Positions 1 to 8,682 of a stretch of DNA of 23,138 bases are shown piece by piece (the first letter of the stretch is position 1; each line of letters starts with the position of its first letter). Below the pieces are notes generated by a model. It was given only the letters and a program-made list of their open reading frames with translations. It was not told where the DNA came from and did not search any database. Source of the DNA: Pseudoselenomonas ruminantium (GTDB lineage Bacteria > Bacillota > Negativicutes > Selenomonadales > Selenomonadaceae); assembly GCA_002448495.1 (NCBI GenBank), contig DJYL01000114.1:2971-26108 (forward strand), read 5' to 3'. A program made the position numbers and the translations under genes.

Positions 1-1394
1 GCCAGTTCGTTGTAGCGGTCAATCGTAGCCTTGAGGGTTTCATAAGGCAAATCGCATTGTTTAGCCAAATCCTCAATGGTGTCGGCTTTCTTGACCAAAC
101 CTTCCTGGATATAGCGCTCCACATCTTTCGGATTGTGATGGAATTTCATTTCCTTGCAGGCGGTCTGGTGGAAGGCCGGTGCTTCCTGCGGCCACTTGGA
201 ATCCCAAATGTTCCATTTGCATTGGCCGGGCTGCTGGCGTACCTGATTGGACAGATAACCAAAGGTCAAATCCTCATTGCCAAAACGCTCGCCCTTGAGG
301 TTGACGCCCAGCCAGGGCTGACGGGTCAGGGCATCGGGATTTTCCTTGGGATTATCCACGAAGGCCTTGTCAAAGTACATCGCCGTGTGCGGCCATTCGT
401 CAATGTCTGCGCCAATCCAAAGCCCCATCTTCTGGCCGTCACCGGTATTGAAGGTGCCGGGATAGGAAATCTTGTTGATGGTCTTGGCACTGGGAATGTA
501 GTAGTTCAGCATTTCCTCATCATGACCATAATCACCGGCACAGAGGATAACGGCTTTTTTGGCATTGAACTTGATATATGCCTTGTTTTCATCTTGAGCG
601 ATTACTCCGGTGACACGCCCTTGATTGTCCTTGCGTACAAGCTGGACCGCGGGAGTTTTGTAATGAATATCCACGCCCAGATTTTCCGCTGTGGACAGCA
701 AGGTATAGGCCATAGCAATAGTTGGCCCGCCGCCGTACATACCCTTGGGCATCTTTTCGGCTGCGCCTGCGGGCGGTTCCAAAACAAAGGAAAGGGTCGG
801 GAAGGTGGGCAGGGTCGAAACCGGAGCAACCAGTTCTTCCTGTGTCCAAATATGCTTTATCGTACAGCCGGCCTTTTGCGCCATATCCAAAAGCCAGTCA
901 TTAACATGTCCGCTCTGGTTGGTAAATACCTGCACAACTTTTTGGTCAGTGCGGTAAGAACCATAGCGCATGAGCTCGCTGGTGACAAATTCCGGGTCAA
1001 TCTTGGTGCCCACGCTCTGCTGCGCCTTGGAATTTACAGCACCGTAGTCGTAGCTGCGGAAGTTGACATTCTGGGTCTTTTCAATCAGGGTGACCTTGGC
1101 ACCGTCTTCGGCAGCCGCGCAGGCTGCACACAGGCCGGACATACCGGCACCGACGATGACGATATCTGCGTCTACAGTCTTGCTTATCTGGCTGTCTGCG
1201 ATAGGTTCGGGTGCTTTTAAGAAGGAAGGCTCAGCAGCAACGCCGCCGGCAGCTTTTTTTTCATCTTCGGCCATGTGCTTGCGGCCATTGCCACAGCCGG
1301 AGAGCAGACCGGCGCTCATTACCCCTGCTGCCGCGAAAACGCCTGTTTTCAGGAAGTTGCGGCGGGACATCCCATTTTGCAAATCTTTACTCAT
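1..1394 (-). CDS. Tat-exported lipoprotein FAD-dependent reductase, flavocytochrome c / fumarate reductase flavoprotein family (C-terminus beyond window)
   Basis: Reading from the ATG at 1394 gives 464 codons with no stop before the window edge, so the C-terminus is missing. The start is supported by a GGAGGGG ribosome site just upstream. Residues 10-16 (SRRNFLK) are a twin-arginine signal, followed by a hydrophobic stretch and a lipobox (LSGC, Cys34), so the protein is probably exported folded and lipid-anchored. A Rossmann FAD site (VIVGAGMSGLCAA, then IEK) follows. Residues 370-374 are RFGNE, the family motif near the active site. No CXXCH is present, so haems must come from a partner, and the divergent cytochrome at 1565 is the obvious candidate. 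In fumarate reductases this motif continues to a catalytic Arg (RFxNExxxRD); here that position is Phe378, and the usual GGNS-type flavin motif after the FAD site is also changed. The substrate is therefore probably not fumarate and is unknown. Relatives include urocanate reductase and Cgr2-like enzymes. The family call is strong and the specificity is open. Confidence 0.88.
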   Translation of the reverse strand, partial: MSKDLQNGMSRRNFLKTGVFAAAGVMSAGLLSGCGNGRKHMAEDEKKAAGGVAAEPSFLKAPEPIADSQISKTVDADIVIVGAGMSGLCAACAAAEDGAKVTLIEKTQNVNFRSYDYGAVNSKAQQSVGTKIDPEFVTSELMRYGSYRTDQKVVQVFTNQSGHVNDWLLDMAQKAGCTIKHIWTQEELVAPVSTLPTFPTLSFVLEPPAGAAEKMPKGMYGGGPTIAMAYTLLSTAENLGVDIHYKTPAVQLVRKDNQGRVTGVIAQDENKAYIKFNAKKAVILCAGDYGHDEEMLNYYIPSAKTINKISYPGTFNTGDGQKMGLWIGADIDEWPHTAMYFDKAFVDNPKENPDALTRQPWLGVNLKGERFGNEDLTFGYLSNQVRQQPGQCKWNIWDSKWPQEAPAFHQTACKEMKFHHNPKDVERYIQEGLVKKADTIEDLAKQCDLPYETLKATIDRYNEL

Positions 1395-1564
1395 GATAAC
1401 CCCTCCAAGTTGCTATTAATCTCTATTTATTGTAACGATAAATCCGGTAAAAATCTTTGTAGCATCTTACAATCGTTAACAGAAAATTATAGAGAGTGCA
1501 ACAAAGAATATTTATCTTGTTTATTGTATGATAATCATAAAGAAAAATTTGAGGGGGAGTTCTT
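1395..1564. other. Divergent intergenic region between the flavin reductase and cytochrome genes
   Basis: This 170-nt AT-rich region must hold promoters for both divergent genes, and a shared regulatory site is plausible. I could not pick a convincing -35/-10 pair on either strand. Residues of possible interest are an imperfect dyad (TGTAACGAT at 1431-1439 facing ATCGTTAACA at 1472-1481) and a short palindrome-like ATGATAATCAT around 1528-1538 that resembles half of a Fur box. Neither is strong enough to name. Confidence 0.4.
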
Positions 1565-2107
1565 ATGGAAAAGCTGAAAGCGTTGTGGGAGTTTTTCAAA
1601 AAAAAGCCGCTTTATCTGGCGGCTCTGTTGGTCATTATGTTTGTGGGTGGGAATCTGGCTATGGTAACGGTGGAGAAATTTCCCCATCTGGCCTGTTCGC
1701 CCTGTCATGTCATGGCGCCCTATGTAGATGTGTATGACAACAGTGAACTGTTGTCTCATGCTCATGCGCAGGCAAATGTGAACTGTATTGACTGTCATGA
1801 AAACGGTATTGAGGATAAAATTCAGGAAACTGTCTGGTATGTGACGGACGATTTTGATGACCCGCCATACAAACGCGCTTTCCCGAATGAAATGTGTACG
1901 AAATGCCATAGCGACATTGACGCGATTGTAGCAAAAACGGATTTTGGTGAAGCTAATCCCCACAATTCCCATTTAGGCGATTTGGTATGCTCCGACTGCC
2001 ATAAGATGCATAATCAATCCCGTGCAAAATGCGCAGACTGCCATAACTTTGAATTCTTGCAGAACCTGCCAGCAGACTGGGATAAAGAAGCAAAGAAAAC
2101 CAAGTAA
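1565..2107 (+). CDS. Membrane-anchored pentahaem cytochrome c, NrfH/NapC-like
   Basis: A 180-residue protein with a strong ribosome site (GGGGGAG) before its ATG. Residues about 15-35 form one N-terminal membrane helix, an uncleaved anchor that places the haem domain outside the cytoplasmic membrane. Five CXXCH haem motifs lie at residues 44-48, 74-78, 111-115, 142-146 and 156-160. The first is CSPCHVM, matching the CXXCHxM pattern of the NrfH/CymA quinol oxidase family. Those proteins usually carry four haems, so a fifth is notable. The family takes electrons from menaquinol and passes them to a periplasmic reductase. The divergent gene at 1394 encodes a haem-free Tat-exported flavin reductase, which is the likely acceptor; no NrfA-type nitrite reductase is seen. 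The pairing resembles Cgr1/Cgr2-type modules. Membership of the multihaem family is certain, the partner is inferred. Confidence 0.88.
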   Translation: MEKLKALWEFFKKKPLYLAALLVIMFVGGNLAMVTVEKFPHLACSPCHVMAPYVDVYDNSELLSHAHAQANVNCIDCHENGIEDKIQETVWYVTDDFDDPPYKRAFPNEMCTKCHSDIDAIVAKTDFGEANPHNSHLGDLVCSDCHKMHNQSRAKCADCHNFEFLQNLPADWDKEAKKTK

Positions 2108-2114
2108 GGACTAG

Positions 2115-2666
2115 TTATTGCTGGGCAGGGAGGTTCTTTAATTCCTGGCGGAGCCAGTCAAGACGCTGTTTTTCCCGAAGGATGGCCTGCTGGAGTATGC
2201 AGCGGTGGCCAAAGTGCTGCTGCCGGGCGTCTTCATCGGCAAAAAGCAGCTGCCAGCGTTCTTTCAGGTATTGATATTTTTCTTCATGACGGGCGATTTC
2301 TTCTTGAAAGAGCTGGCGCGTCAATGGGTCAGCGGCCGAATCCAACAGGTAAAGCTTCATGGTAAAGTCGTCTCGGGTTGGCACAGGCTGGCTCAGTGGT
2401 TCATGCATCCAGGCGGACAGCAGTTGCTGTCCGCTTTTTGTAATCTGATAGAATTTTTTTTCGAGTTTTTTGCCAACCAGCTCTGTGCGGGAACTTATCA
2501 GGCCGTCATCTTCCATATGGCGCAGTTCGGGATATATCTGGCTGTGGTTGGAATACCAGAAATCCCCCAATTCCTCTTCAAAGAGCTTTTTGATATCGTA
2601 GCCGGCCAGTTCCCGATGCGCCAGCAATCCCAGAATGATATATTTTAATACGTTTTTTTGTGCCAT
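2115..2666 (-). CDS. PadR-family transcriptional regulator
   Basis: From the ATG at 2666 this gives 183 residues. A GTG at 2675 in the same frame is possible, but it sits only two nucleotides after the GGAG ribosome site, so the ATG, about 11 nt away, is preferred. The N-terminal half is a PadR winged helix (YIILGLLAHRELAGYDIKKLFE, then a YPELRHMEDDGLI recognition/wing region). The C-terminal part (about 90-175) is the helical, charged dimerisation domain often called Vir_C_2. Such proteins are usually repressors that sense small phenolic or drug-like compounds and often control their own gene or a neighbour. The gene converges on the cytochrome gene with only 7 nt between stops, so it might act on the electron transfer pair, but nothing in the sequence proves this. 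Ligand unknown. Confidence 0.88.
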   Translation of the reverse strand: MAQKNVLKYIILGLLAHRELAGYDIKKLFEEELGDFWYSNHSQIYPELRHMEDDGLISSRTELVGKKLEKKFYQITKSGQQLLSAWMHEPLSQPVPTRDDFTMKLYLLDSAADPLTRQLFQEEIARHEEKYQYLKERWQLLFADEDARQQHFGHRCILQQAILREKQRLDWLRQELKNLPAQQ

Positions 2667-2748
2667 CTCAATCACTTCTCCATTAATTATCTTGTTTTAG
2701 TATAGCATAGATAGATAAGTTTAACATGTATTTTATTCTATTTGCACA

Positions 2749-2777
2749 TTGCATTCCTACGGCCTTTATGCTACAAT
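2749..2777 (+). promoter_or_regulatory. Predicted sigma-A promoter of the pheST-zapA leader
   Basis: TTGCAT at 2749-2754 and TACAAT at 2772-2777 are separated by 17 nt. Transcription would start near 2784, immediately before the T-box Stem I, which supports the call. Confidence 0.65.
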
Positions 2778-2784
2778 CTTATGT

Positions 2785-3010
2785 ATTGTGGCGATGAACA
2801 AGAAGAGTAAATCTCGCAGGTTTTCCAAGAGAGTTTCCGTTGGTGGGAAGGAGACAAAGCCGGAGGTCGAAAGTTCGCTTGGGAGTCCTTCGGAGGAAAT
2901 GCCGGACGTGTACTTCGCGTTAAGAAGAGGCAAGTGATAAATCAGGGTGGTACCGCGAAATTCAGCCTTCGCCCCTCGTGCACATGTTGTGCGGGGGCGA
3001 GGGCTTTTAT
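2785..3010 (+). promoter_or_regulatory. T-box riboswitch, phenylalanine type
   Basis: The leader carries the conserved T-box sequence AGGGTGGTACCGCG at 2944-2957, whose bulge pairs with the acceptor end of uncharged tRNA. Upstream is a long Stem I region with the usual GAA/AGTA-like and AGAGA elements. A TTC at 2874-2876, followed by the GGGAGT segment that commonly closes Stem I, fits a Phe specifier codon. Downstream lie the attenuator hairpin and pheS. Uncharged tRNA-Phe would stabilise the antiterminator and allow pheST transcription. The T-box identity is near certain; the exact specifier placement rests on sequence pattern and on the downstream gene. Confidence 0.93.
2964..3008 (+). terminator. 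T-box-controlled intrinsic terminator (attenuator)
   Basis: The arm at 2964-2975 (AGCCTTCGCCCC) pairs with 2994-3005 (GGGGCGAGGGCT) through one G-T wobble, with an extra GCACA/TGTGC stem in the loop, and runs into TTTT. Its 5' side follows directly after the T-box sequence, as expected for the competing antiterminator. Confidence 0.88.
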
Positions 3011-3042
3011 AGTTTGCTTTTACTAAGGCAGGAGGTAAATAA

Positions 3043-4068
<1,026 letters not shown>

Positions 4069-4084
4069 TTAGGGAGGTTACAAC

Positions 4085-6514
4085 ATGCAGGTTTCCATTA
4101 AATGGTTAAACGATTATATAAAGTTCAACGAAACGGCTGAAGAACTGGCCGACAAATACACGATGTCCGGCGTTCCCGTGGAAAATGTTATCCGCGCCGA
4201 CGAAGGCCTCGATAAAGTGGTAACGGGCCGTATCGAAAAGCTCGAAGCCCATCCGGATTCCGACCATCTGCAGATTTGCCAGATGAATGTCGGTGAGCCG
4301 GAACTCATTCAGATTATCACGGGCGCCCAGAATGTAGCCGAGGGGCAGATTGTGCCGGTAGCTATGGTTGGTGCACACCTGCCCAACGGCCTGCACATCA
4401 AGAAGGGCAAGCTGCGCGGCCTGCCCTCCAATGGTATGCTGTGCTCCGCTGAAGAGCTCAAGATGGATCTCTCCAAACTGACGGAAGCAGAAAAGAACGG
4501 TATTTATATTCTGCCTGCCGATACGCCGGTCGGTGTACCCGCCAAGGATGTACTCGGTCTTGATGATGTCGTACTCGAATTTGAACTGACGGCTAACCGT
4601 GCCGACTGTTTCAGCGTTGTCGGCCTCGTGCGTGAAGCTGCTGTACTCACCGGAAATGAGCCGCATTATCCGGAAATCTCCGTCAAAGAGGATGATGAAG
4701 CCAAGGCTGCCGATATGATTAAGATTGGCATTGACAGCGAACTTTGTGACCGTTTCGCAGCCCGCGTGATTAAGAACGTCAAGGTCGGCCCCTCGCCGGA
4801 ATGGATGCAGCAGCGTCTCGAAGGTGCGGGCATCCGCGCCATCAACAATGTGGTCGATGTGACCAACTTCGTCATGGTGGAACTGGGACAGCCCATGCAT
4901 GCCTATGACTATGATGAAATCGCCGGTCACAGCCTGACGGCACGCCTGGCAAAAGAGGGCGAAAACCTCCATACGCTCGATGACAGCTCCCGCATTGCCA
5001 AGGGCACGGAACTGGTTATTGCCGATGCCGAAAAGCCAGCCGGTCTTGCCGGGGTTATGGGCGGCCTCGAATCCGAAGTTACGGAGAAAACGACCACGAT
5101 TGTACTCGAAGCGGCTTCCTTCAACGGTGCCAGCATCCGCCGCACCTCCCGTGCCTGCGGCCTGCATTCCGAAGCTTCGGGGCGTTTTGAACGCGGTGTG
5201 GATGTAACGGCTATTCCCCGCGCACTTGACCGCGCCTGCCAGCTCCTGCAGGAAATGGGTGCCTGCACGGTAACGCAAGGCATGGTGGATGTTTATCCTC
5301 AGCAGAAGGAACAGACGGAAATCCACTATACGGCTGAACAGATTAACGCCCGTTTGGGCACGCAGCTCAGTGCTGCCAAGATGATGGAAATTCTCACGAG
5401 CCTGGGCTTTGCCGTACAGACGGAAGGCGAAGGCTTTGTAGCGAAGGTTCCGTCCTGGCGCAATGACTGCACCTGTATGGAAGACCTCTCCGAGGAAATT
5501 TCCCGCATCTATGGCTTCGACAATATCGCTCCCAGCCTGCCTTGGGGGGCTGTAATGCAGGGCAAACAGAGTCCGCGTCAGGATTTTATCGACAAGATTA
5601 AGGAAATCCTTGTGGGGCTGGGCATGACCGAGGAACTTTCGTTCAGCTTCACGAATACCGATTTGCTCGATAAGATGCTGGTGCCGGCTGACAGCGAACT
5701 GCGCAAGGCTGTGCCCATCATGAACCCGCTGACGGATGATTATCCGCTTGTGCGCACGAGCCTTTTAACCAGCATTATGGAAAACGCTGTACGCAATTTC
5801 TCCCGCAAGAATATGGATTTGCGTCTCTTTGATGTGGCACCGGTATTCTTCCCGAAACAGCTGCCGGTTACGGAACAGCCCGAAGAAGTCGTAAAACTCG
5901 TCGGTCTCATGACCGGCCGCCGCAATACTGTGGGCTGGAATCAGACGAATGACATGATTGACTTCTACGACATGAAGGGCCTTGTGGAAGAACTGCTCGC
6001 CAGCCTCTCCATTTCCAAGTACACCGTAGAAGCCGGTGAACACTTCGCCCTGCATCCGGGCAAGACCGCGCTCTTTAAGAAGGGCCGCGAGGTGATTGCC
6101 ACTATCGGCGAACTGCACCCGCAGGCTGCGGAAAACTTTGGCATCAAACAGAAGGTTTATCTCTTCGAGATGGATGTGGAAGTGCTCATGAAGTACACGG
6201 CTAAGAACTTCCACTTCGACAGCCTGCCCAAGTTCCCGGCAACTTCCCGTGATTTGGCGATTGTTGTGGATTCTGATGCCGAAGCCGGCAAGATTGAACA
6301 GGTCATCACCAAGAATGGAGGCAAGCACTTCAAGTCCGTAACGCTCTTTGATGTGTACACCGGTGAACATGTTGCCAAAGGCAAAAAGAGTCTGGCCTTT
6401 AATCTGCAGTTCCAGTCCAAGGACAAGACCCTGACCGATGAGGAAGCCGATACGGCCTTTAATAACATCCTCAAGGCTGTAGAAAAACAGTTCGGTGCCG
6501 AATTGCGTGCCTAA
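4085..6514 (+). CDS. pheT: Phenylalanine--tRNA ligase beta subunit
   Basis: An 809-residue protein, normal length, starting 16 nt after the pheS stop behind a GGGAGG ribosome site. The domain order matches PheT: an EMAP-like tRNA-binding domain (about 40-150), the B3/B4 editing domain (about 210-385) that clears mischarged Tyr-tRNA-Phe, the B5 domain (about 405-475), a degenerate class II core (about 490-680), and the C-terminal ferredoxin-fold anticodon-binding domain starting near LPKFPATSRDLA (about residue 712). It is regulated together with pheS by the T-box. Confidence 0.98.
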   Translation: MQVSIKWLNDYIKFNETAEELADKYTMSGVPVENVIRADEGLDKVVTGRIEKLEAHPDSDHLQICQMNVGEPELIQIITGAQNVAEGQIVPVAMVGAHLPNGLHIKKGKLRGLPSNGMLCSAEELKMDLSKLTEAEKNGIYILPADTPVGVPAKDVLGLDDVVLEFELTANRADCFSVVGLVREAAVLTGNEPHYPEISVKEDDEAKAADMIKIGIDSELCDRFAARVIKNVKVGPSPEWMQQRLEGAGIRAINNVVDVTNFVMVELGQPMHAYDYDEIAGHSLTARLAKEGENLHTLDDSSRIAKGTELVIADAEKPAGLAGVMGGLESEVTEKTTTIVLEAASFNGASIRRTSRACGLHSEASGRFERGVDVTAIPRALDRACQLLQEMGACTVTQGMVDVYPQQKEQTEIHYTAEQINARLGTQLSAAKMMEILTSLGFAVQTEGEGFVAKVPSWRNDCTCMEDLSEEISRIYGFDNIAPSLPWGAVMQGKQSPRQDFIDKIKEILVGLGMTEELSFSFTNTDLLDKMLVPADSELRKAVPIMNPLTDDYPLVRTSLLTSIMENAVRNFSRKNMDLRLFDVAPVFFPKQLPVTEQPEEVVKLVGLMTGRRNTVGWNQTNDMIDFYDMKGLVEELLASLSISKYTVEAGEHFALHPGKTALFKKGREVIATIGELHPQAAENFGIKQKVYLFEMDVEVLMKYTAKNFHFDSLPKFPATSRDLAIVVDSDAEAGKIEQVITKNGGKHFKSVTLFDVYTGEHVAKGKKSLAFNLQFQSKDKTLTDEEADTAFNNILKAVEKQFGAELRA

Positions 6515-6526
6515 GCAGGTGATAAT

Positions 6527-6790
6527 ATGGCAGAAGAAAAAAACAACCGTCCCGCTGAACGGGTAGTGGTGGAGATTTACGGCAACAGCTATCCACTGAA
6601 AACCGATGACCCGCAGACCATGAAAAAGCTGGCAGCTGCTGTGGATAAAAAGATGAAAGCTATGTCACGTTCCGTGCGCAGTTTTGATGACCGTAAAATT
6701 GCCGTGCTGACGGCTCTGCAGATTGCCGAAGAATATTACCAGCTGAAAAAGGACTATGATGAACTCATAGACCTTTTGGACGAGAAATAA
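6527..6790 (+). CDS. zapA: Cell division protein ZapA
   Basis: An 87-residue protein, 12 nt after pheT and presumably cotranscribed with it. The pattern VVVEIYGNSYPLKTDDPQTMKKLAAAVDKKM followed by a helical, charged C-terminus (VLTALQIAEEYYQLKKDYDEL, likely coiled coil) matches short ZapA proteins, which bind FtsZ and promote bundling of the Z-ring. A pheT-zapA order is common in Firmicutes and supports the call. The terminator-like hairpin at 6831-6874 ends the operon. Confidence 0.88.
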   Translation: MAEEKNNRPAERVVVEIYGNSYPLKTDDPQTMKKLAAAVDKKMKAMSRSVRSFDDRKIAVLTALQIAEEYYQLKKDYDELIDLLDEK

Positions 6791-6830
6791 AACAGCAGAA
6801 TATTTTGCAGGAATTTTTTCCCGCTTGACG

Positions 6831-6874
6831 AATATACCCCATAAAAGCAGTAAACAGCTTTTATGGGGTATATT
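6831..6874. terminator. 18-bp perfect inverted repeat between zapA and the chemotaxis receptor gene
   Basis: Positions 6831-6848 and 6857-6874 are exact reverse complements, with an 8-nt loop (AGTAAACA). The right arm ends in ATATT and is followed by TTAT, so the run of T is weak. It most likely terminates the pheST-zapA transcript; it also lies only 24 nt before the next start codon. Confidence 0.6.
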
Positions 6875-6898
6875 TTATGAAAGAGGAGTGGATTGACC

Positions 6899-8620
6899 AT
6901 GGGATTTATGAATAATCTGCGTGTGGCCTATAAGATGCTTATTTTAGCGGTTTTTGCATTGGTAGGCATGCTGATAATTGGCTATTCCGGTTATTCGGCG
7001 ATCAAAAAAGCACAGGCCGATATGGAAACAATGTACACGAGGTCAGTTAAGTCGTTGGGGTATCTGAGTGATATGCGCTATGGTACACGGTACGCACAGG
7101 CCATGATGATTATAGCCACAACTGCCGCTGATGATCAGGCACGCTTGCAGTCCTTGCAGAAAAAATACAGTGATGGCATAAGTTTTGTGGAAAATGGCAT
7201 CAAGGAATATGAAGTCGTACCCGGAAAAACGCCTGAATTACAGCAGGAACTGGAGGCTTATAAAGCCGGCTGGCTCACACTGCATAAGAATCTGGATGAT
7301 GTTATGGCTATGTGCCAGCGAGGGCAAGCGGAAGAAGGCCGGAACCTCTACAATCGGGTTGGTTCACATCTTTTAGAGGAAATGGGCAAACATATGAATA
7401 AGATGACAGAACTGGAAAATGCCCATGCAGAAGCCCTCAATGCGGAAAATGATGCGGATACGGAAGCGACTGTCCGCAATATGATTATCCAGCTTTTGGC
7501 AGGCTTAATCATTATGATAGCTGTAGCACTTTGGATTACCAGAGAAGTTACCGGCCCGGTTCAGGCGATGATGCGTTCTCTGGAAAGATTGCGTGGCGGT
7601 GATTTCAGCGACCATCCCCGCACCATTATGCGTGGTGATGAATTTGGGGAAATGGCCGATAAGGTAGCAGAAGTCCGCATGACCCTAAATGGTCTGATGC
7701 GCAATACCAGTTCTACGGCCCAGCAGCTGGCGGCTTCGTCAGAGGAGCTTACGGCCAGCTCCCATCAGTCGGCACAGGCTTCGGAGCAGGTTGCACAGTC
7801 TGTGACCAATGCGGCAGGTGCTGTAGCCGAGCAGCAGCAGGATGTGGCTGATGCTATGGAATCCATTGAAAGCGCTGTTCTGTCTATTGAGCGTTTGGGT
7901 AAGACTGCCGACAAGGTTTCGGAACATGCCAATACCAGCAACAAAGCAGCCGTAGAGGGCAATGAAGCAGTCAAACAGGCGGTATCTCAGATCAACAGCG
8001 TAGCCCAGATTGTCAATTCTTCTGCGGAAACCGTGGATAAGCTGGGGCAGAGCTCACAGGAAATCGGTCAGATTGTGGAAACCATTTCCTCAATTGCCGA
8101 ACAGACGAATCTGCTGGCCTTAAATGCCGCCATTGAAGCAGCTCGTGCCGGTGAACATGGACGGGGCTTTGCAGTAGTTGCAGATGAAGTAAGAAAACTG
8201 GCAGAGGCTTCGCAGGAAGCAGCACAGCAGATTACGGGGTTAATCAGCGGGATTCAGAAGGAAACCAATGAGGCAGTAACCTCCATGCAAAAAGGCAGTG
8301 CTGCGGTTAAGGAAGGAACGGCTTCCGTTGAGCAGCTTAAAGAAACCTTTGACAGCATTTATACCGCAGCGCAGGGCGTAGCTCAGCAGGCAGTAGAAAT
8401 GACCAAGGAAATTCATGCTGTAGCACAGGACACCCAGATTATCAAGGACAAGTCCGGCGGTATTTTGCAAAAAGGCGGTATGGTGGCCTCGGAAATGGAA
8501 AGCGTTTCGGCAGCTTCGGAAGAACAGTCTGCCAGCGCTTCGGAAATTGCCGATGCCAGCACGGCTCTCGCCGACTTGGCACAAGGTTTGCAGAATTCCC
8601 TGCATAAATTTAAGTTCTAA
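6899..8620 (+). CDS. Methyl-accepting chemotaxis protein
   Basis: From the ATG at 6899 this gives 573 residues. A TTG at 6893 in frame is too close to the GGAG ribosome site at 6884-6887. Transmembrane helix 1 spans about residues 13-31, an extracytoplasmic helical ligand-binding region (four-helix-bundle type) about 32-190, helix 2 about 194-214, HAMP about 215-267, and the signalling domain follows to the C-terminus. The highly conserved hairpin tip [21 protein letters not shown], which contacts CheA and CheW, is present. Gln/Glu-rich heptads on both sides are likely methylation sites. No chemotaxis or flagellar gene is adjacent, so it is a dispersed receptor. The ligand cannot be read from the sequence. 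Confidence 0.96.
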   Translation: MGFMNNLRVAYKMLILAVFALVGMLIIGYSGYSAIKKAQADMETMYTRSVKSLGYLSDMRYGTRYAQAMMIIATTAADDQARLQSLQKKYSDGISFVENGIKEYEVVPGKTPELQQELEAYKAGWLTLHKNLDDVMAMCQRGQAEEGRNLYNRVGSHLLEEMGKHMNKMTELENAHAEALNAENDADTEATVRNMIIQLLAGLIIMIAVALWITREVTGPVQAMMRSLERLRGGDFSDHPRTIMRGDEFGEMADKVAEVRMTLNGLMRNTSSTAQQLAASSEELTASSHQSAQASEQVAQSVTNAAGAVAEQQQDVADAMESIESAVLSIERLGKTADKVSEHANTSNKAAVEGNEAVKQAVSQINSVAQIVNSSAETVDKLGQSSQEIGQIVETISSIAEQTNLLALNAAIEAARAGEHGRGFAVVADEVRKLAEASQEAAQQITGLISGIQKETNEAVTSMQKGSAAVKEGTASVEQLKETFDSIYTAAQGVAQQAVEMTKEIHAVAQDTQIIKDKSGGILQKGGMVASEMESVSAASEEQSASASEIADASTALADLAQGLQNSLHKFKF

Positions 8621-8636
8621 AATTATATTGGCATAT

Positions 8637-8673
8637 AAAAAGAGGGAAGAACGCTTTGAGTCTTCCCTTTTTG
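8637..8673. terminator. Bidirectional terminator between the chemotaxis receptor gene and dapL
   Basis: AAAAAGAGGGAAGA at 8637-8650 pairs with TCTTCCCTTTTT at 8661-8672 around a 9-nt loop. There is a T-run on the plus strand and an A-run on the left that gives T on the minus strand. It sits between two convergent genes and can serve both. Confidence 0.8.
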
Positions 8674-8682
8674 GCATTTTAC

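Noticed and set aside
57..1220. Long plus-strand open frame of 387 codons
   Set aside because: It lies antisense to the flavin reductase gene, which has a Tat signal, FAD motif and ribosome site. The plus-strand product has no recognisable domain.
1525..1540. Possible Fur box before the cytochrome gene
   Set aside because: Only one half resembles the consensus; the second half is degraded, and AT-rich DNA gives such matches by chance.
2749..2937. Open frame of 62 codons before pheS
   Set aside because: It lies within the promoter and T-box leader; the sequence is explained by RNA structure and it has no ribosome site.
4106..5326. Minus-strand frame of 406 codons
   Set aside because: It is antisense to pheT and results from the codon bias of that gene; no domain is recognisable.
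6825..6853. TTGACG as the -35 of a promoter for the chemotaxis receptor gene
   Set aside because: The position 17 nt downstream (CAGTAA) is not a -10 box, and the element runs into the hairpin.
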